Of a stretch of 64,000 nt of DNA, positions 44,120-54,000 are shown piece by piece. The stretch is from positions 79,627-143,626 of the forward strand of contig JAEZEH010000155.1 in assembly GCA_023417785.1 (NCBI GenBank). Direction: 5' to 3'. The notes beneath the pieces were generated by a model that had not been told where the DNA came from, did no database searches, and worked only from the letters and a program-made list of their open reading frames with translations. Every line of letters starts with the position of its first letter. The stretch's first letter is position 1. Source of the DNA: Bacteroidota bacterium. GTDB lineage: Bacteria > Bacteroidota > Bacteroidia > Cytophagales > Cyclobacteriaceae. A program made the translations under genes and the position numbers.

Positions 44120-44204
44120 AAAAAAAAGATGCCGAATCGATCGATGCACTCCTGATCTTTCAGGATCGGTTGACGAATACCGGAATTGTGCAGCGGTTTC
44201 TACA
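44120..44204 (-). promoter_or_regulatory. Candidate stress-type promoter for the 44096 two-gene unit
   Basis: Minus-strand CGGCATC followed by eight T residues (44120-44134), GG 36 bp before the start codon, and TGTAGAA (plus-strand TTCTACA) at 44198-44204. Confidence 0.5.
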
Positions 44205-44234
44205 AAAATAAAAAGCTGACCGTTTATGGCAGTC

Positions 44235-45047
44235 TTATCCCCCGACAACTTCTCCCCCGTTTATATGAATCACCTGACCAGTAATATATGAAGCGTCTTC
44301 GGAGGCCAGAAAGACATAGGCCGGCGCGACCTCATACGGGTAGCCTGCCCTGCCCATCGGAGTTTTCTTCCCAAATTTGCTCACGTGTTCCTTGTCGAAA
44401 GTGGCCGTGATCAGGGGCGTCCACACAGGCCCGGGTGCAACCGCATTCACCCTGATCCCCTCTTTGGCCAGATTTTTTGCCAGAGATCGCGTAAAAGAAA
44501 CAATCGCACCCTTTGTTGCTGAATAATCTATCAAATGATCACTACCCCGGTATGCTGTTACAGACGTAGTATTAATTATCGACCCGTTTTTATTGATCTT
44601 CCGGAGAACCTCTCTGGTGAAATAGAAAAATGAAAACATATTAACATCAAAAGTCCGCTTCAGCTGTCGGGAGGTTACCTTGCGAAGATCTTCGGCGTCT
44701 TCATGCGTTCCGGCGTTATTGACGAGAATATCAATACCCTTGAATTTTTTTGCAACGTCACGAACAACTTCGCGGCAAAAGCTTTCCTCACTGATATCAC
44801 CTTTGAATAGCAGACAGTTTTTCCCGAACGATTCGACCATTTCACGGGTTTCGTTTGCATCATCATCGCTCTTATGATAAACAATAGCCACATCAGCTCC
44901 TTCCGCGGCGAAATGTACGGCAATGGCGCGCCCGATCCCGCTGTCACCGCCGGTGATCAAAGCCTTTTTGCCCTCGAGGCGCCAGCTGCTTTTGTACGAA
45001 TCACGGATCGCAAGAAATTTCTGATCAACGAGTTTCTTCTTATTCAT
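44235..45047 (-). CDS. Short-chain dehydrogenase/reductase (YhdG/YhxC-like)
   Basis: A 270-residue NAD(P)-dependent oxidoreductase. The cofactor loop is ITGGDSGIGRAIAVHF, the structural motif NNAG is present, and the catalytic Ser/Tyr/Lys are in NTTSVTAYRGS and YSATKGA. The N-terminal extension (DQKFLAIRDSYKSSWRLEGK) is typical of a group of stress-linked SDRs found in Bacillus and many soil bacteria. Substrate unknown. It follows the BrkB gene by 7 bp, so it is the last gene of a four-gene run. Confidence 0.9.
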   Translation of the reverse strand: MNKKKLVDQKFLAIRDSYKSSWRLEGKKALITGGDSGIGRAIAVHFAAEGADVAIVYHKSDDDANETREMVESFGKNCLLFKGDISEESFCREVVRDVAKKFKGIDILVNNAGTHEDAEDLRKVTSRQLKRTFDVNMFSFFYFTREVLRKINKNGSIINTTSVTAYRGSDHLIDYSATKGAIVSFTRSLAKNLAKEGIRVNAVAPGPVWTPLITATFDKEHVSKFGKKTPMGRAGYPYEVAPAYVFLASEDASYITGQVIHINGGEVVGG

Positions 45048-45054
45048 TGGTGAA

Positions 45055-45969
45055 TCATTTTTTTAGTTTATCAAAATCAATTTCCTTAACCTCCTGTTTC
45101 AGTATGAAGACGGCCGTCTTATCCGGTTGAATACCCGACCCATAGCTCAATGCATATACCTTTGTAAACTCCGCACCGAAATAAAGGATGATTGAAGAAT
45201 AATACACCCACAACAGGATCAACACGAGTGAGGCCGCCGCGCCGTAGGTTACTCCTATGGTAGAATTCGCGATATAAAGCCCGATAAGGAATTTCCCTAT
45301 TATGAAAAGACCCGAGGTAAAAGCTGCACCAATCAACGCGTCCTTCCATTTTATCCGCGCGTCAGGAAGGACCTTGAAAATAATCGCAAACAAAACCGTG
45401 ATAATCGTTAGCAGAAGAACGTAGTTGACAGCCTGAAAAAAATAAACGGAAACCTCATCAAAGAGATGTACAAATCGGTCGTGTAACAAATCGACGAGAG
45501 CGTGTATGATCAGGGAAACCAGGAGAATAAACCCAAAGCTGATTATCAATGAGAAAGAGACAACACGATTCACTAACAACTTCAGCCAGCCCTTCTGCGG
45601 CTTCGCTTTCACAGACCAGATGTAGTTAATGGAATCCTGCATTTCAGTGAAAACGCCTGTGGCTCCTATGAGAAAGACGCCAAATCCAAGGATAGCTCCC
45701 GAAGCACTGAACTGGGATTTCTCAATATTCTTAATTATTTCCTGAACCTGAAGGGCAGCGCTGCTTCCAAGAAGTCCATTCAGCTGATAATAGATTTTCC
45801 CCTGGACAGCTTCTTTCCCATAAAAGAGACCGGCGAGCGATATAATAATGATCAGAACGGGACCAATAGCGAAAATCGTATAGTACGATAATGAGGCGCT
45901 CAGTTTCATGCCATTGTCATCGATAAAATCCGAGCCTGCCCTCTTGAATACACGCCAGTATCGTAGCAT
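45055..45969 (-). CDS. YihY/BrkB-family membrane protein
   Basis: A 304-residue inner-membrane protein with six membrane segments. The family motif LSASLSYYTIFAIGPVLIIIISLAG is near the N-terminus and the last segments include YGAAASLVLILLWVYYSSIILYFGAEFTKVYA. The family was once called RNase BN by mistake; its real role is unknown, possibly transport. It lies 7 bp behind the gene at 45977 and 7 bp ahead of the SDR gene. Confidence 0.92.
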   Translation of the reverse strand: MLRYWRVFKRAGSDFIDDNGMKLSASLSYYTIFAIGPVLIIIISLAGLFYGKEAVQGKIYYQLNGLLGSSAALQVQEIIKNIEKSQFSASGAILGFGVFLIGATGVFTEMQDSINYIWSVKAKPQKGWLKLLVNRVVSFSLIISFGFILLVSLIIHALVDLLHDRFVHLFDEVSVYFFQAVNYVLLLTIITVLFAIIFKVLPDARIKWKDALIGAAFTSGLFIIGKFLIGLYIANSTIGVTYGAAASLVLILLWVYYSSIILYFGAEFTKVYALSYGSGIQPDKTAVFILKQEVKEIDFDKLKK

Positions 45970-45976
45970 TTACGAA

Positions 45977-46315
45977 TTATTCTCTGTCTTCTATCTTCAC
46001 CTGCTTCATAAATTTCTCGACGTTCTCGTCTGAGTATGCGCCATATGCATCGATCAGTGTACCTTTCGTTCCATCCGATGTTTCAATCGCATACAAAATT
46101 GAATTGTCGGAAGGATCAGAGATTCCTTCAAAGCGAAAGAAATTGACGATTTGAACTTCCGCCGGACTATAAACTTTTGATGTCTCCAGGCAGCACAGTC
46201 CTTCTTCGGTGGCCTTGAAGTTTTTTTCGAATCCCTCCTGCATAAGCTTGTTATGGCTTTGCGCGAGATCACGCATATAAGGGATCTTTATGTTCGGATT
46301 TGATGGGTTGTCCAT
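45977..46315 (-). CDS. Conserved Bacteroidota protein (often misnamed phosphoribosylpyrophosphate synthetase)
   Basis: A 112-residue protein whose C-terminal half (VNFFRFEGISDPSDNSILYAI, GTLIDAYGAYSDE) matches, from memory, a small conserved Bacteroidota family that databases often label phosphoribosylpyrophosphate synthetase. It is too short for that enzyme and lacks its PRPP-binding loop, so that name should not be used. The N-terminal part is divergent. It has no signal peptide. It lies in a run with the DUF4142-like lipoprotein, BrkB and SDR genes. Confidence 0.7.
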   Translation of the reverse strand: MDNPSNPNIKIPYMRDLAQSHNKLMQEGFEKNFKATEEGLCCLETSKVYSPAEVQIVNFFRFEGISDPSDNSILYAIETSDGTKGTLIDAYGAYSDENVEKFMKQVKIEDRE

Positions 46316-46341
46316 TTTCTTAGATTTATTTATGATATGGT

Positions 46342-46890
46342 TTAATAGTCCGACTCAAATTCAGCGATCAGCGCCTGATTTCTACTCATGAGTTCTACCG
46401 TACTGTCAAGTAAATTCTGAAGTGGTTCACTTGCCTCTTCGCGATACTTGCCAAGCTCACGCTGCAAATCACTATTTAGTCGTGACATCTGTTGTGTCCA
46501 CGATTGGCGAAATTCATCGCCGGTTTTGTCATACAAATTTTCAACTCTTTGCTTTGTCTTTTCCGGACCGGAAAGAGGGATACTTACATCGTGTTCTTCT
46601 GCAAACGTCTTTAGACGCATAGCTACGCGTGATTGTTGTTCGATAATCCTTTTGGCTTTACCCTTTTCAACCGGGTCATCAATTTTCTCCTCGCCAAGCT
46701 GAGCCACCTCAAGCAACGCGTACGACTTGTCCACTGCGTCAACCAGGAACTGAGCCTCTTTACGGTCCGTCCGTGAAGAGAACTTGTCGGTATTCTGCTT
46801 TTCAACTTTTGCCTTGTCAGAAGAATTGGTACAACTTAGCAAAAGCAGTGTCTTGAACACCAGCGCAAGACCGGCCCGGCTTAACAACAT
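46342..46890 (-). CDS. DUF4142-like lipoprotein
   Basis: About 182 residues from the ATG ending at 46890 (MLLSRAGLALVFKTLLLLSC), which gives a lipoprotein signal; a longer frame to 46923 buries it. The mature part is all-helical and charged (AQFLVDAVDKSYALLEVAQLGEEK, VAMRLKTFAEEHDV), in keeping with the DUF4142 ferritin-like fold, though the match is moderate. First gene of the run 46890-44235, and preceded by the shared promoter elements. Confidence 0.7.
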   Translation of the reverse strand: MLLSRAGLALVFKTLLLLSCTNSSDKAKVEKQNTDKFSSRTDRKEAQFLVDAVDKSYALLEVAQLGEEKIDDPVEKGKAKRIIEQQSRVAMRLKTFAEEHDVSIPLSGPEKTKQRVENLYDKTGDEFRQSWTQQMSRLNSDLQRELGKYREEASEPLQNLLDSTVELMSRNQALIAEFESDY

Positions 46891-46920
46891 CCTTTCGTCC
46901 ACTTTTTTACATTGAAATTT

Positions 46921-46961
46921 CAAAATATAATGCCATTACTAACGGGCTCAGTATAAGACAT
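46921..46961 (-). promoter_or_regulatory. Candidate stress-type promoter for the DUF4142-BrkB-SDR run
   Basis: Minus-strand TGGCATTATATTTTG at 46921-46935, GG 44 bp before the start codon. A partial upstream site (plus strand CTCAGTATAAGACAT) lies at 46947-46961. Confidence 0.5.
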
Positions 46962-46975
46962 CCGGCCATCAGAAT

Positions 46976-47003
46976 AAAAAAAGTCCGCCGATCAGGGCGG
47001 ACT
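46976..47003 (-). terminator. Terminator after DUF1328 gene
   Basis: Eight-bp stem AGTCCGCC / GGCGGACT with a 6-nt loop, followed on the minus strand by at least six T residues. Confidence 0.85.
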
Positions 47004-47027
47004 CTTAAAATAAAAGGCAAAACTACG

Positions 47028-47192
47028 TTACGGGCGTCGAGCCATTCCTGTTATAAGAGATATTACGAATAGTATCAAAAACAGGAAGAACAAGACTTTT
47101 GCTATTCCAGCAGCACCCGCTGCAATTCCACCAAATCCAAAGATTGCTGCGATTATCGCAACAACAAGGAAGATTATTGTCCAGCGAAGCAT
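47028..47192 (-). CDS. DUF1328-family small membrane protein
   Basis: A 54-residue protein (translated by hand) beginning MLRWTIIFLVVAIIAAIFGF and ending in RRP. Two membrane segments flank a Gly/Ala-rich turn (GFGGIAAGAAGIAKVLFF), the DUF1328/YtjA layout. Members are common in proteobacterial and Bacteroidota stress loci; function unknown. Single-gene unit with promoter and terminator of its own. Confidence 0.9.
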   Translation of the reverse strand: MLRWTIIFLVVAIIAAIFGFGGIAAGAAGIAKVLFFLFLILFVISLITGMARRP

Positions 47193-47578
47193 AACTTATA
47201 AATTTAAGTAAAACATAACTCATCATAGAGAAAAGCGGTGCCAGCGATTTAATTGGTGCATCGAAACAACCTAAGCGGCTTTGAGTATATAATTCTACAG
47301 TTGATCCCTACAACCAGACCTGTTTTTTCCCTGATTGTTTCAAATCAGTCAACAACTCGCAAAGAAGTGGAAACAATTTAAACGCAACGAAGTTGATTAG
47401 AAAAACGATTAATCTTTGTTACGGTTGAATCTCCTTCCGGAAGTTAGTCAGCCCATTTCAAATCCGCTGTTCGTTGCGAATTGATAGCACGAGTCTGCTA
47501 TGGTCAGTTAGAAGACATGAAGTACCATCGGTTTTCTTTTATAAAAACAACACGTCACAGTACGCTCGCGAGGGCTGG
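47193..47578. other. Intergenic region upstream of DUF1328 gene
   Basis: About 386 bp without a credible gene. It holds the promoter elements of the DUF1328 gene (listed separately) and a small inverted repeat CTGATT / AATCAG at 47331-47348 that lacks a T-run. Nothing else was recognised. Confidence 0.6.
47229..47300 (-). promoter_or_regulatory. Candidate stress-type promoter for DUF1328 gene
   Basis: Minus-strand TGGCACCGCTTTTCT at 47229-47243, GG 49 bp before the start codon, and the site GAGTATATAATTCTACAG at 47283-47300. It is one of the two best examples of the shared architecture. Confidence 0.55.
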
Positions 47579-48676
47579 TCAGTGAAGTGCTTTCAGGATT
47601 TTCATAAACACTTTTTCGTCGCTAGTGAGGTCGGCTTTTTTGTCGGGTTCTTCAATGACATCCAGGTCCTTCAAATATCTGGAAAGCGACTGTTTTTCAT
47701 ATAGCTCTATCAGGCCCGGATGCACATAATATTTGCGACAGACTGACCGCGTGTTTCCCAGTTTCCGGCTGACTTCGTCGAGCGCTAACAGAATATTTCT
47801 TTTGCATTCGGTTTTACTTTCTGCATCGCCGATTACGCAGAGGGATCGCAGGAGATTCAACGATCCGGCCCACGTACGGAAATCCTTTGCTGTGAAATCT
47901 CCATCGGTTGCCTCACGGATGTATTCGTTTACCATTCCGGACTCAACGGGTTGCCGCTGACCTTCTTCATCGAAGTACTGGAACAATACTTTTCCGGGAA
48001 TATCACGACATTGTTTTACGGCCCGCGCCAGCCTGGCATTTTTTAATGAGACCGATTGATTAATACCTTTTTTTCCCGTGAAGGAAAAACGTAATTCATT
48101 GCCATTGATCTTAACGTGATTGTCTCTTAGGGTTGTAATTCCATGCGAACCATTAAGGCGTTTGTAATCTTCGTTTCCGATTCGGATGTAAGTCCGCTCC
48201 ATCAAACTAATAATCGTAGCCACAACCTTTTGCTGATTCAGCGTTTTCAACTGCATATCCTGTTCGATACACAGACGAAGTGCCGGCAATGCTTTTCCGA
48301 ATTCATAAAGGCGATGGAACTTGGTTTCGCTTCGCACCGATGCCCACGTGGTATGATACCGATATTGTTTGCGATTACGAACATCATATCCTGTGGCTTG
48401 AATATGGCCGTTATGAAAAGGGCAGATCCAAACGCGGCTCCATGCCGGTGGTATCGCCAGCTTCTTTATGCGCTGTAGTTCTTCCTCGTTTCTCACGAGA
48501 GCACCTCTGAAGTAATAAGCAAACCCGGAGCCCTTTTTAACGCGTTCAATTCCTTCAATCGTATCCGTGACATAGCGAAGCCGGGCTGTTCTGGCCGACT
48601 GGACATAGTCCCGGTTTAGCTCCAGCACCTCTTTATGTGACAAACTTCCAAATCCTGTTTCGATTCGTGTTTCCAT
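47579..48676 (-). CDS. DNA topoisomerase IB (poxvirus type)
   Basis: A 365-residue enzyme that relaxes DNA supercoils by a tyrosine-linked nick. Catalytic-site residues can be placed by motif: Arg165 (YIRIGN), Lys202/203 (GKKG), Arg267 (KDFRTWAGS), and the nucleophile Tyr317 in CRKYYVHPGLIELY. The N-terminal DNA-clamp half has IPPAWSRVWICPFHNGHIQATG. Length is normal for the bacterial form. Bacterial topoisomerase IB genes are often near stress or resistance genes. It is downstream of tamL but separated by a terminator. Confidence 0.93.
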   Translation of the reverse strand: METRIETGFGSLSHKEVLELNRDYVQSARTARLRYVTDTIEGIERVKKGSGFAYYFRGALVRNEEELQRIKKLAIPPAWSRVWICPFHNGHIQATGYDVRNRKQYRYHTTWASVRSETKFHRLYEFGKALPALRLCIEQDMQLKTLNQQKVVATIISLMERTYIRIGNEDYKRLNGSHGITTLRDNHVKINGNELRFSFTGKKGINQSVSLKNARLARAVKQCRDIPGKVLFQYFDEEGQRQPVESGMVNEYIREATDGDFTAKDFRTWAGSLNLLRSLCVIGDAESKTECKRNILLALDEVSRKLGNTRSVCRKYYVHPGLIELYEKQSLSRYLKDLDVIEEPDKKADLTSDEKVFMKILKALH

Positions 48677-48690
48677 TCGGAAGCAGACAG

Positions 48691-48723
48691 TAAAAAATCT
48701 AATACCCTTATCAGAAAGGGTAT
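48691..48723 (-). terminator. Terminator at the end of tamL
   Basis: Stem ATACCCTT / AAGGGTAT that overlaps the tamL stop codon, followed on the minus strand by TAGATTTTTT. Confidence 0.75.
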
Positions 48724-51083
48724 CCGATAGCGAGGTTGTAGATCAGGTTTTCGCCGCGCCAGGCGGAACTTCCTAAATCGATCTCGTCGAATACCCATCG
48801 GTCACCGCGGGTTCGCCACGGCTTGCGTAGAGGAAAAGCGATATCCAGGCGCAATACAAAGAAACTTAGGTCGAAGCGAAATCCGAGGCCGGTACCGACC
48901 GCAAGTTCACTGGCAACATTGTTCCACCTGAATTTACCTTCGAGCCGGCTTGAATCTGTACTAAGCAACCAGATATTACCGGCATCAACGAACAGAGCTC
49001 CCTTGAATGCTTTAATGATATCGAATCTGAATTCAACGTTTCCTTCCAGTTTCACATCAGCACGCTGGTCAATAAACAGGGGCACGTTGGGCCGTCCGTC
49101 CTCACCTTCCGATACCGTATCCGTTGCAGTGACCACGTAATAACTCCCTGGCCCTAATGATCGGGCAGGGAATGCCCGAATACTGTTTGATCCCCCTATT
49201 GAAAACTGGCGAATATAGGGCATCGCCTTGCTGTTCCCGAGCGGATACCCGACGCCAACAATCAGCCGGCTCGCCAGTTTATTGTGTTCGTCGAATTGCC
49301 AGTAATGGCGGAAGTCAATATCTCCCCGCACGAACTGCGAGTATGCTGCGTTGAATATTTCGAATGCGCCGGACTCGTCGTCGTGCACCAGTTCCTGGAC
49401 CGCATTCAGCAGGTTACCCGCCACCTGAATATTCCCGTTAAAAAATATACTGTGGGGCCGGAATCTTCGCTCCCGGAACTCGTCCAGAATGTCTGGTTTC
49501 AACTGGTTGTTGACTGTGTACGAATATCTCGAACCAATGATAAACTGGTCTTCAAAGGAATTGCGCAAAAATGGATTGCGATTGAGGATCTCCTGAAATT
49601 CGTCTGATTTTCCGGTCTTGACAAAAAGAATATCAATGGGAAACAGCTCGTGGGACTTGGCTTCATTCTCCCGCCACTGATAACCTGCCGCAGCATTAAA
49701 GGAATTCAATCGGAAATAGCTAACGCGGTTTTGTAAGTTGTAACTGAGCCGAAACTCCGTCTTCGGAAGATATTTTTTAGATGAATAATCGATTCTGATT
49801 GGAGAAATGAATCGTGGGACCATCAATGATGACTGAAGCCCCAGCTCAAACGAGTTCAACGGCCCGGATATGCGCTTGCTTAGCTGTACTTCGTAGGAGG
49901 TATTGGCGCGTACTTCAAGGAGTTCCGCCCCGCCCAGGAAATTCCGGTTTGTGTAGGTCGCCTGAAGGCCTGGCCCTACGAAACTGTTCGACTTTGAAAC
50001 CAGCTGAAATTCGGCCCGCAGGGAATGTTGCTTGAAAGGGGTTAGAAAGATATTGGTCCGAAGCAGGTTTGAATCCGAATACATTTCCTCGTACTGAACA
50101 TTCACAAACTTGAATACTCCAAGGTCCATCAAATGCGATAATGTCAGTGCGTGGTTCGTTCGCGCGTAGACCCTATTGCGGCGTTGATTAATCACCCGTG
50201 TTATTACCCGTGGCCTGAAGGTATCGGTAGGGTCGAAATAATTCATGCTATCAACCACCGTCCTGTGGCTCCGCAGCTGCGACGTATCCGAATCTAAAGT
50301 AAAATTGGAGAATATGTTGACCTCTCCGATTTTAAAGACGCGCCGGGCTCGTTCAGGCATGCCTTGTTCCAGTCTCAGGCGAAGATCTACTTCTTTTTGC
50401 CCTACAGTGCTATCGGCTTCATGAATGAGGTATCGGTCATCAAAATAATAAATACCGAAGTCCTCAACCTCTGTTTCAATACGCTTCTGTTCGGCCTGAA
50501 GCCGCGCAAGCTCGTAGCGTTGATTGGGTTTCAGATATGAGTTCGGTTGAATTGCCCGAATAATTCGTGCATACGTGCTATCCTTAGGCGACGGATAGGT
50601 AATCTCCCTTAGTCTGTACGGAGGCTGAAGAAGCACGCGATAAATTACCTTGCTTTCCTTTTTCCGTTCCCTGACTTTAACCTCGTGCTTGACTTCAGAT
50701 TTGAAATATCCATCGTTCTGCAGCTGACCAGTGAGTAATTCCGCCACCTTGTCGGGTCTGACATCGGCCATAAGTACGGGTGTTTGTCCGAGTTTTCGCC
50801 GGATAAAGGCCTTCAGGCCTTTGTCTCTTTCGTCGTTCTTCTGCCGGAAATACAACCATACCCCTGGCCGCATACCCAATACCTCGGTGTTTGGCTTCGG
50901 TGTAAGGAGCGTGTTCAGGTTGTTCTCCAGTTGTTTCCTTGGGCCAACCTTGCCCTGCGGCTCGAATTTTATCTCGGCTCCGGCATAAAAACTCTCCCCC
51001 TCTTTCAGGTATTTCGTTGCCGAACACCCCGAGAGCGCGACGAGAATTCCACAAGAAGCGATTGCCAGTAAGAGTCGGTTCAT
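48711..51083 (-). CDS. tamL: TamL, lipidated TamA/BamA-family outer-membrane protein
   Basis: A 790-residue Omp85-superfamily protein with a lipoprotein signal ending ALSGC (Cys20), a feature of the Bacteroidota TamA variant TamL. POTRA-like repeats occupy about residues 25-400 (LKEGESFYAGAEIKFEPQ, TLLTPKPNTEVLGMRPGVWLYFRQK), and a 16-stranded barrel fills the rest, with the surface-antigen motif SNSIRAFPARSLGPG (G-S-x-x-x-R-A-F type) and a C-terminal aromatic strand (NLIYNLAIGYPF). It works with TamB in outer-membrane assembly or lipid transport. It begins 1 bp after the tamB stop codon. Confidence 0.9.
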   Translation of the reverse strand: MNRLLLAIASCGILVALSGCSATKYLKEGESFYAGAEIKFEPQGKVGPRKQLENNLNTLLTPKPNTEVLGMRPGVWLYFRQKNDERDKGLKAFIRRKLGQTPVLMADVRPDKVAELLTGQLQNDGYFKSEVKHEVKVRERKKESKVIYRVLLQPPYRLREITYPSPKDSTYARIIRAIQPNSYLKPNQRYELARLQAEQKRIETEVEDFGIYYFDDRYLIHEADSTVGQKEVDLRLRLEQGMPERARRVFKIGEVNIFSNFTLDSDTSQLRSHRTVVDSMNYFDPTDTFRPRVITRVINQRRNRVYARTNHALTLSHLMDLGVFKFVNVQYEEMYSDSNLLRTNIFLTPFKQHSLRAEFQLVSKSNSFVGPGLQATYTNRNFLGGAELLEVRANTSYEVQLSKRISGPLNSFELGLQSSLMVPRFISPIRIDYSSKKYLPKTEFRLSYNLQNRVSYFRLNSFNAAAGYQWRENEAKSHELFPIDILFVKTGKSDEFQEILNRNPFLRNSFEDQFIIGSRYSYTVNNQLKPDILDEFRERRFRPHSIFFNGNIQVAGNLLNAVQELVHDDESGAFEIFNAAYSQFVRGDIDFRHYWQFDEHNKLASRLIVGVGYPLGNSKAMPYIRQFSIGGSNSIRAFPARSLGPGSYYVVTATDTVSEGEDGRPNVPLFIDQRADVKLEGNVEFRFDIIKAFKGALFVDAGNIWLLSTDSSRLEGKFRWNNVASELAVGTGLGFRFDLSFFVLRLDIAFPLRKPWRTRGDRWVFDEIDLGSSAWRGENLIYNLAIGYPF

Positions 51084-51084
51084 G

Positions 51085-54000
51085 TTAATTCTTATCGGTA
51101 TCGTTTTTCTTAAATAATTCCCTCAGACTGTCGTAGTCCTTGATATAGATAAGTCCGGCACCCGTTTCTATAACTTCTCCATTGATCATGTCATAATTAT
51201 TGTTACGGAAGCCTGTCACCCGGAATCTTCCATCCTCAGTAAGCTTATACTCCAGCGCAAGGTCTCCGATAAAATCGGTAAAACTGTTTTGCTGCGAATT
51301 CTCCCCTTCAATATTCACGTTGCCTGAAACCTTCACGACGAGTCGATCATTCATCAGGCTTTTTGATAATCCCAGCTCAAGGTCTGTCTGGCTTGATGCA
51401 GAACCGCCGGTATAATCCTCATACGATTTCACGTCGAAGCTGAGTTCAACCCCTTCAATATTCGATGAGAGTCTGTTCAACTGGTCGGAGAGTATTTTGC
51501 TCACACTTTTCCGCGCTGAACCTTCGATGCCACCGCCCCCCTGATTATCAAACGGATTATCGGAGATAAAACGCTTTAATATCAGAAGCGCAAACACCTG
51601 CTTATTCAGATCAGCCTCCCGCGTATTGACATCCTGGAGTTTTGCATAGACTGCCCCGCCGAACTGGCCCCTTTCATCTTCGGGCATGCTCAATTCAAAT
51701 GAGATTTCAGGAGAGAGAAGTTCACCCTTAAGAATAAGGAACACCTGGAAAGGGACTTGCTTCTTGTACATTGGGAGTTCTTCCTCAAGTACCTGATTTG
51801 ATACAAGGTCGATTGGCGCAGTTTCGACTTCATAAATAGCCCGTATATCCATATCGGCATTCATGATGTCGCCCGACCACGTTATCGTACTCCCCGGATT
51901 AATCTTGAAGTTACGCTTTACAAACTTGGCAAAGGAAAGGTCATACGTACCGTTTCGAATTTCGTATCTACCCGTCAATTGCATATCGCCGGTCGGATCC
52001 ATATGCAGCGTCAAATTTGACGTACCTTGAATCGAAAGCCGGTCACCCGTTACCGGATCGATGACAACGTTGAACACTTCGCTCCCGGTCAACTCGATGT
52101 TCGCCGTCAGGTCAAGCCCGGTAAACCCGGAATCAACGGAATCCCGCAGATCGATTGACTTCATGAAAGGATCATTCACGTGATCCTTGTCTATAAACAC
52201 TACAACACCCTTCTGTTCAATAATTCCTGCCTCACCCTGCGGCACAACATAAGTCAGGTGGCTGTTTTCAGCGAGGCTTACGTTCATATTTACAATCGGC
52301 GCCGACGAGGTTCCTGTGATAGCTGTTTTCGTATTCAGACGGATATCTCCAAAGAACAAATCATTATCCTTTTCTGTGGTATTGAGCAACTGGAATCGAT
52401 TTGCTGTCAGGTTGAGCCTGAGATTAAATCCGCCTTCTTCACGTGAAGAAATAAGACCATCGATTGTTGCCTTGTTTTCGCGATTGTCGAAAATATCGAA
52501 CCTGTCAAAAACAAGATCATCATTTCGCAGGTAGATTGTCTCGTCAGGTAGTGAAAATGCGCTGTTGGCAAACGTCGACACAAAACTGGCGTCTCTGAAG
52601 TTTACGCTTCCTGACATTTCCGGATCCGCTGTTCGTCCTTGCATGGTAAACTGTCCGGTAAGATTACCTTTCATATCCCGCAACTGGCCCATGGTAAGAG
52701 GTTCAATGATTGCAAGGTTCAACCTTGGAATTCGCGCACGCACCAGCATCACCGGGTCGTCACCGCTGGCAAGAAACCCATCCGCGCGAAGTTCCGCATC
52801 CTCCCCTTCGATATCCAGTTTGAAGTTGGTGGGCGAATCTCCCTCTTTATCCACGTGCAGAACAAGGTCGCCCCATTTCTGTTCAAGAATAGCCAGTTCA
52901 TTAATTCGTAAATCTGTGGTAAACGAACTCTGAGCTGAAGACGAAAGGGTAAGTTCGCCGTCAATTATTCCACTTATCGGAGTAGTTCCCTCCACCAGAC
53001 TCGTAAGATTACTTAACTCCACTTCCCGGAAGGCAACAGCCAATGCCGAGTCTGCATTATTCTTTTTATACAAAAGAATCCGCTGTTGATCCTGCGCGAT
53101 ATAGAAGTTATTGGGATCTAGGCCCGCCGCGGTAAATCGTAACGTGTTATAAAGGGGCGTCTGCCAGTTTTCATAATTCAGTGTAAGTTGGTTCTGAAGA
53201 AACGAGAACTGGAACGCGTCTTCGAAGCTGTGAAACACACCACCGAAATAATACTTCTCTTTTTGCAGCGAGTCCAATATCGATAAGTTGGTACGAATTG
53301 AATCATGCATTACGTTTCCGGCCAGACGCAAACTCTTAATATTAAGCGTGTCTATTAATATATTTTGAAGCGCCAGGGTAAAGTCAAATGACTTAGGGTC
53401 GGACAACGCTTTGAGGTAAATCGAATCAAAGGCGATTCCGCCATAGTTTATTTCGGAGAGACTAATATGTAGAAACAGCTCATCTGATGCGCTGTCAAAC
53501 TCGCCAGTGATCTCCCCGGGAACAAAGGGTTCCAGATCGGGAAGCAACACTTCGGTGATCAATTCCGTGTTCTTGAGAACCAGATCAAACTTGAACCGCT
53601 GATCTTCGATTGGCTCCTGATAGACGGTATCGCGAAGGGAAAAATACTGGTTAAAGTGTCTGGACAACAGATCGGGCAACTCAAAAATATTGATCGTTCC
53701 CTTGAAATCTCCCGACAAAATATCGGAGCGTATCGAGATCTCACTTCGTCCTTCCTGGTCGATAGATGCAAACAACAGCGAATCCACCGCATAGAGTGAT
53801 TCACCATTATACATGGCAAAATTGCGAATGCCAATGTCTCCATTGATGCGTTGAAAATCTGCTGTCGCAAGATCGACCTCCAGCTTGCCGCGGGCTCTGA
53901 GGGGCCGGGCAGACATTTTCAGCTTTTTAAAATCGGCATTCTTAAGGTCAAGATTAAGTACATAGGAAGGAACGTCATTCTTGTAATCGAGATCTCCGGT

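Noticed and set aside
45977..46315. Phosphoribosylpyrophosphate synthetase
   Set aside because: Too short and without the PRPP-binding loop; the name seems to be a spread annotation error.
47331..47348. Inverted repeat as terminator of topoisomerase IB
   Set aside because: It lies 230 bp past the stop codon, has a 6-bp stem and no T-run on either strand.
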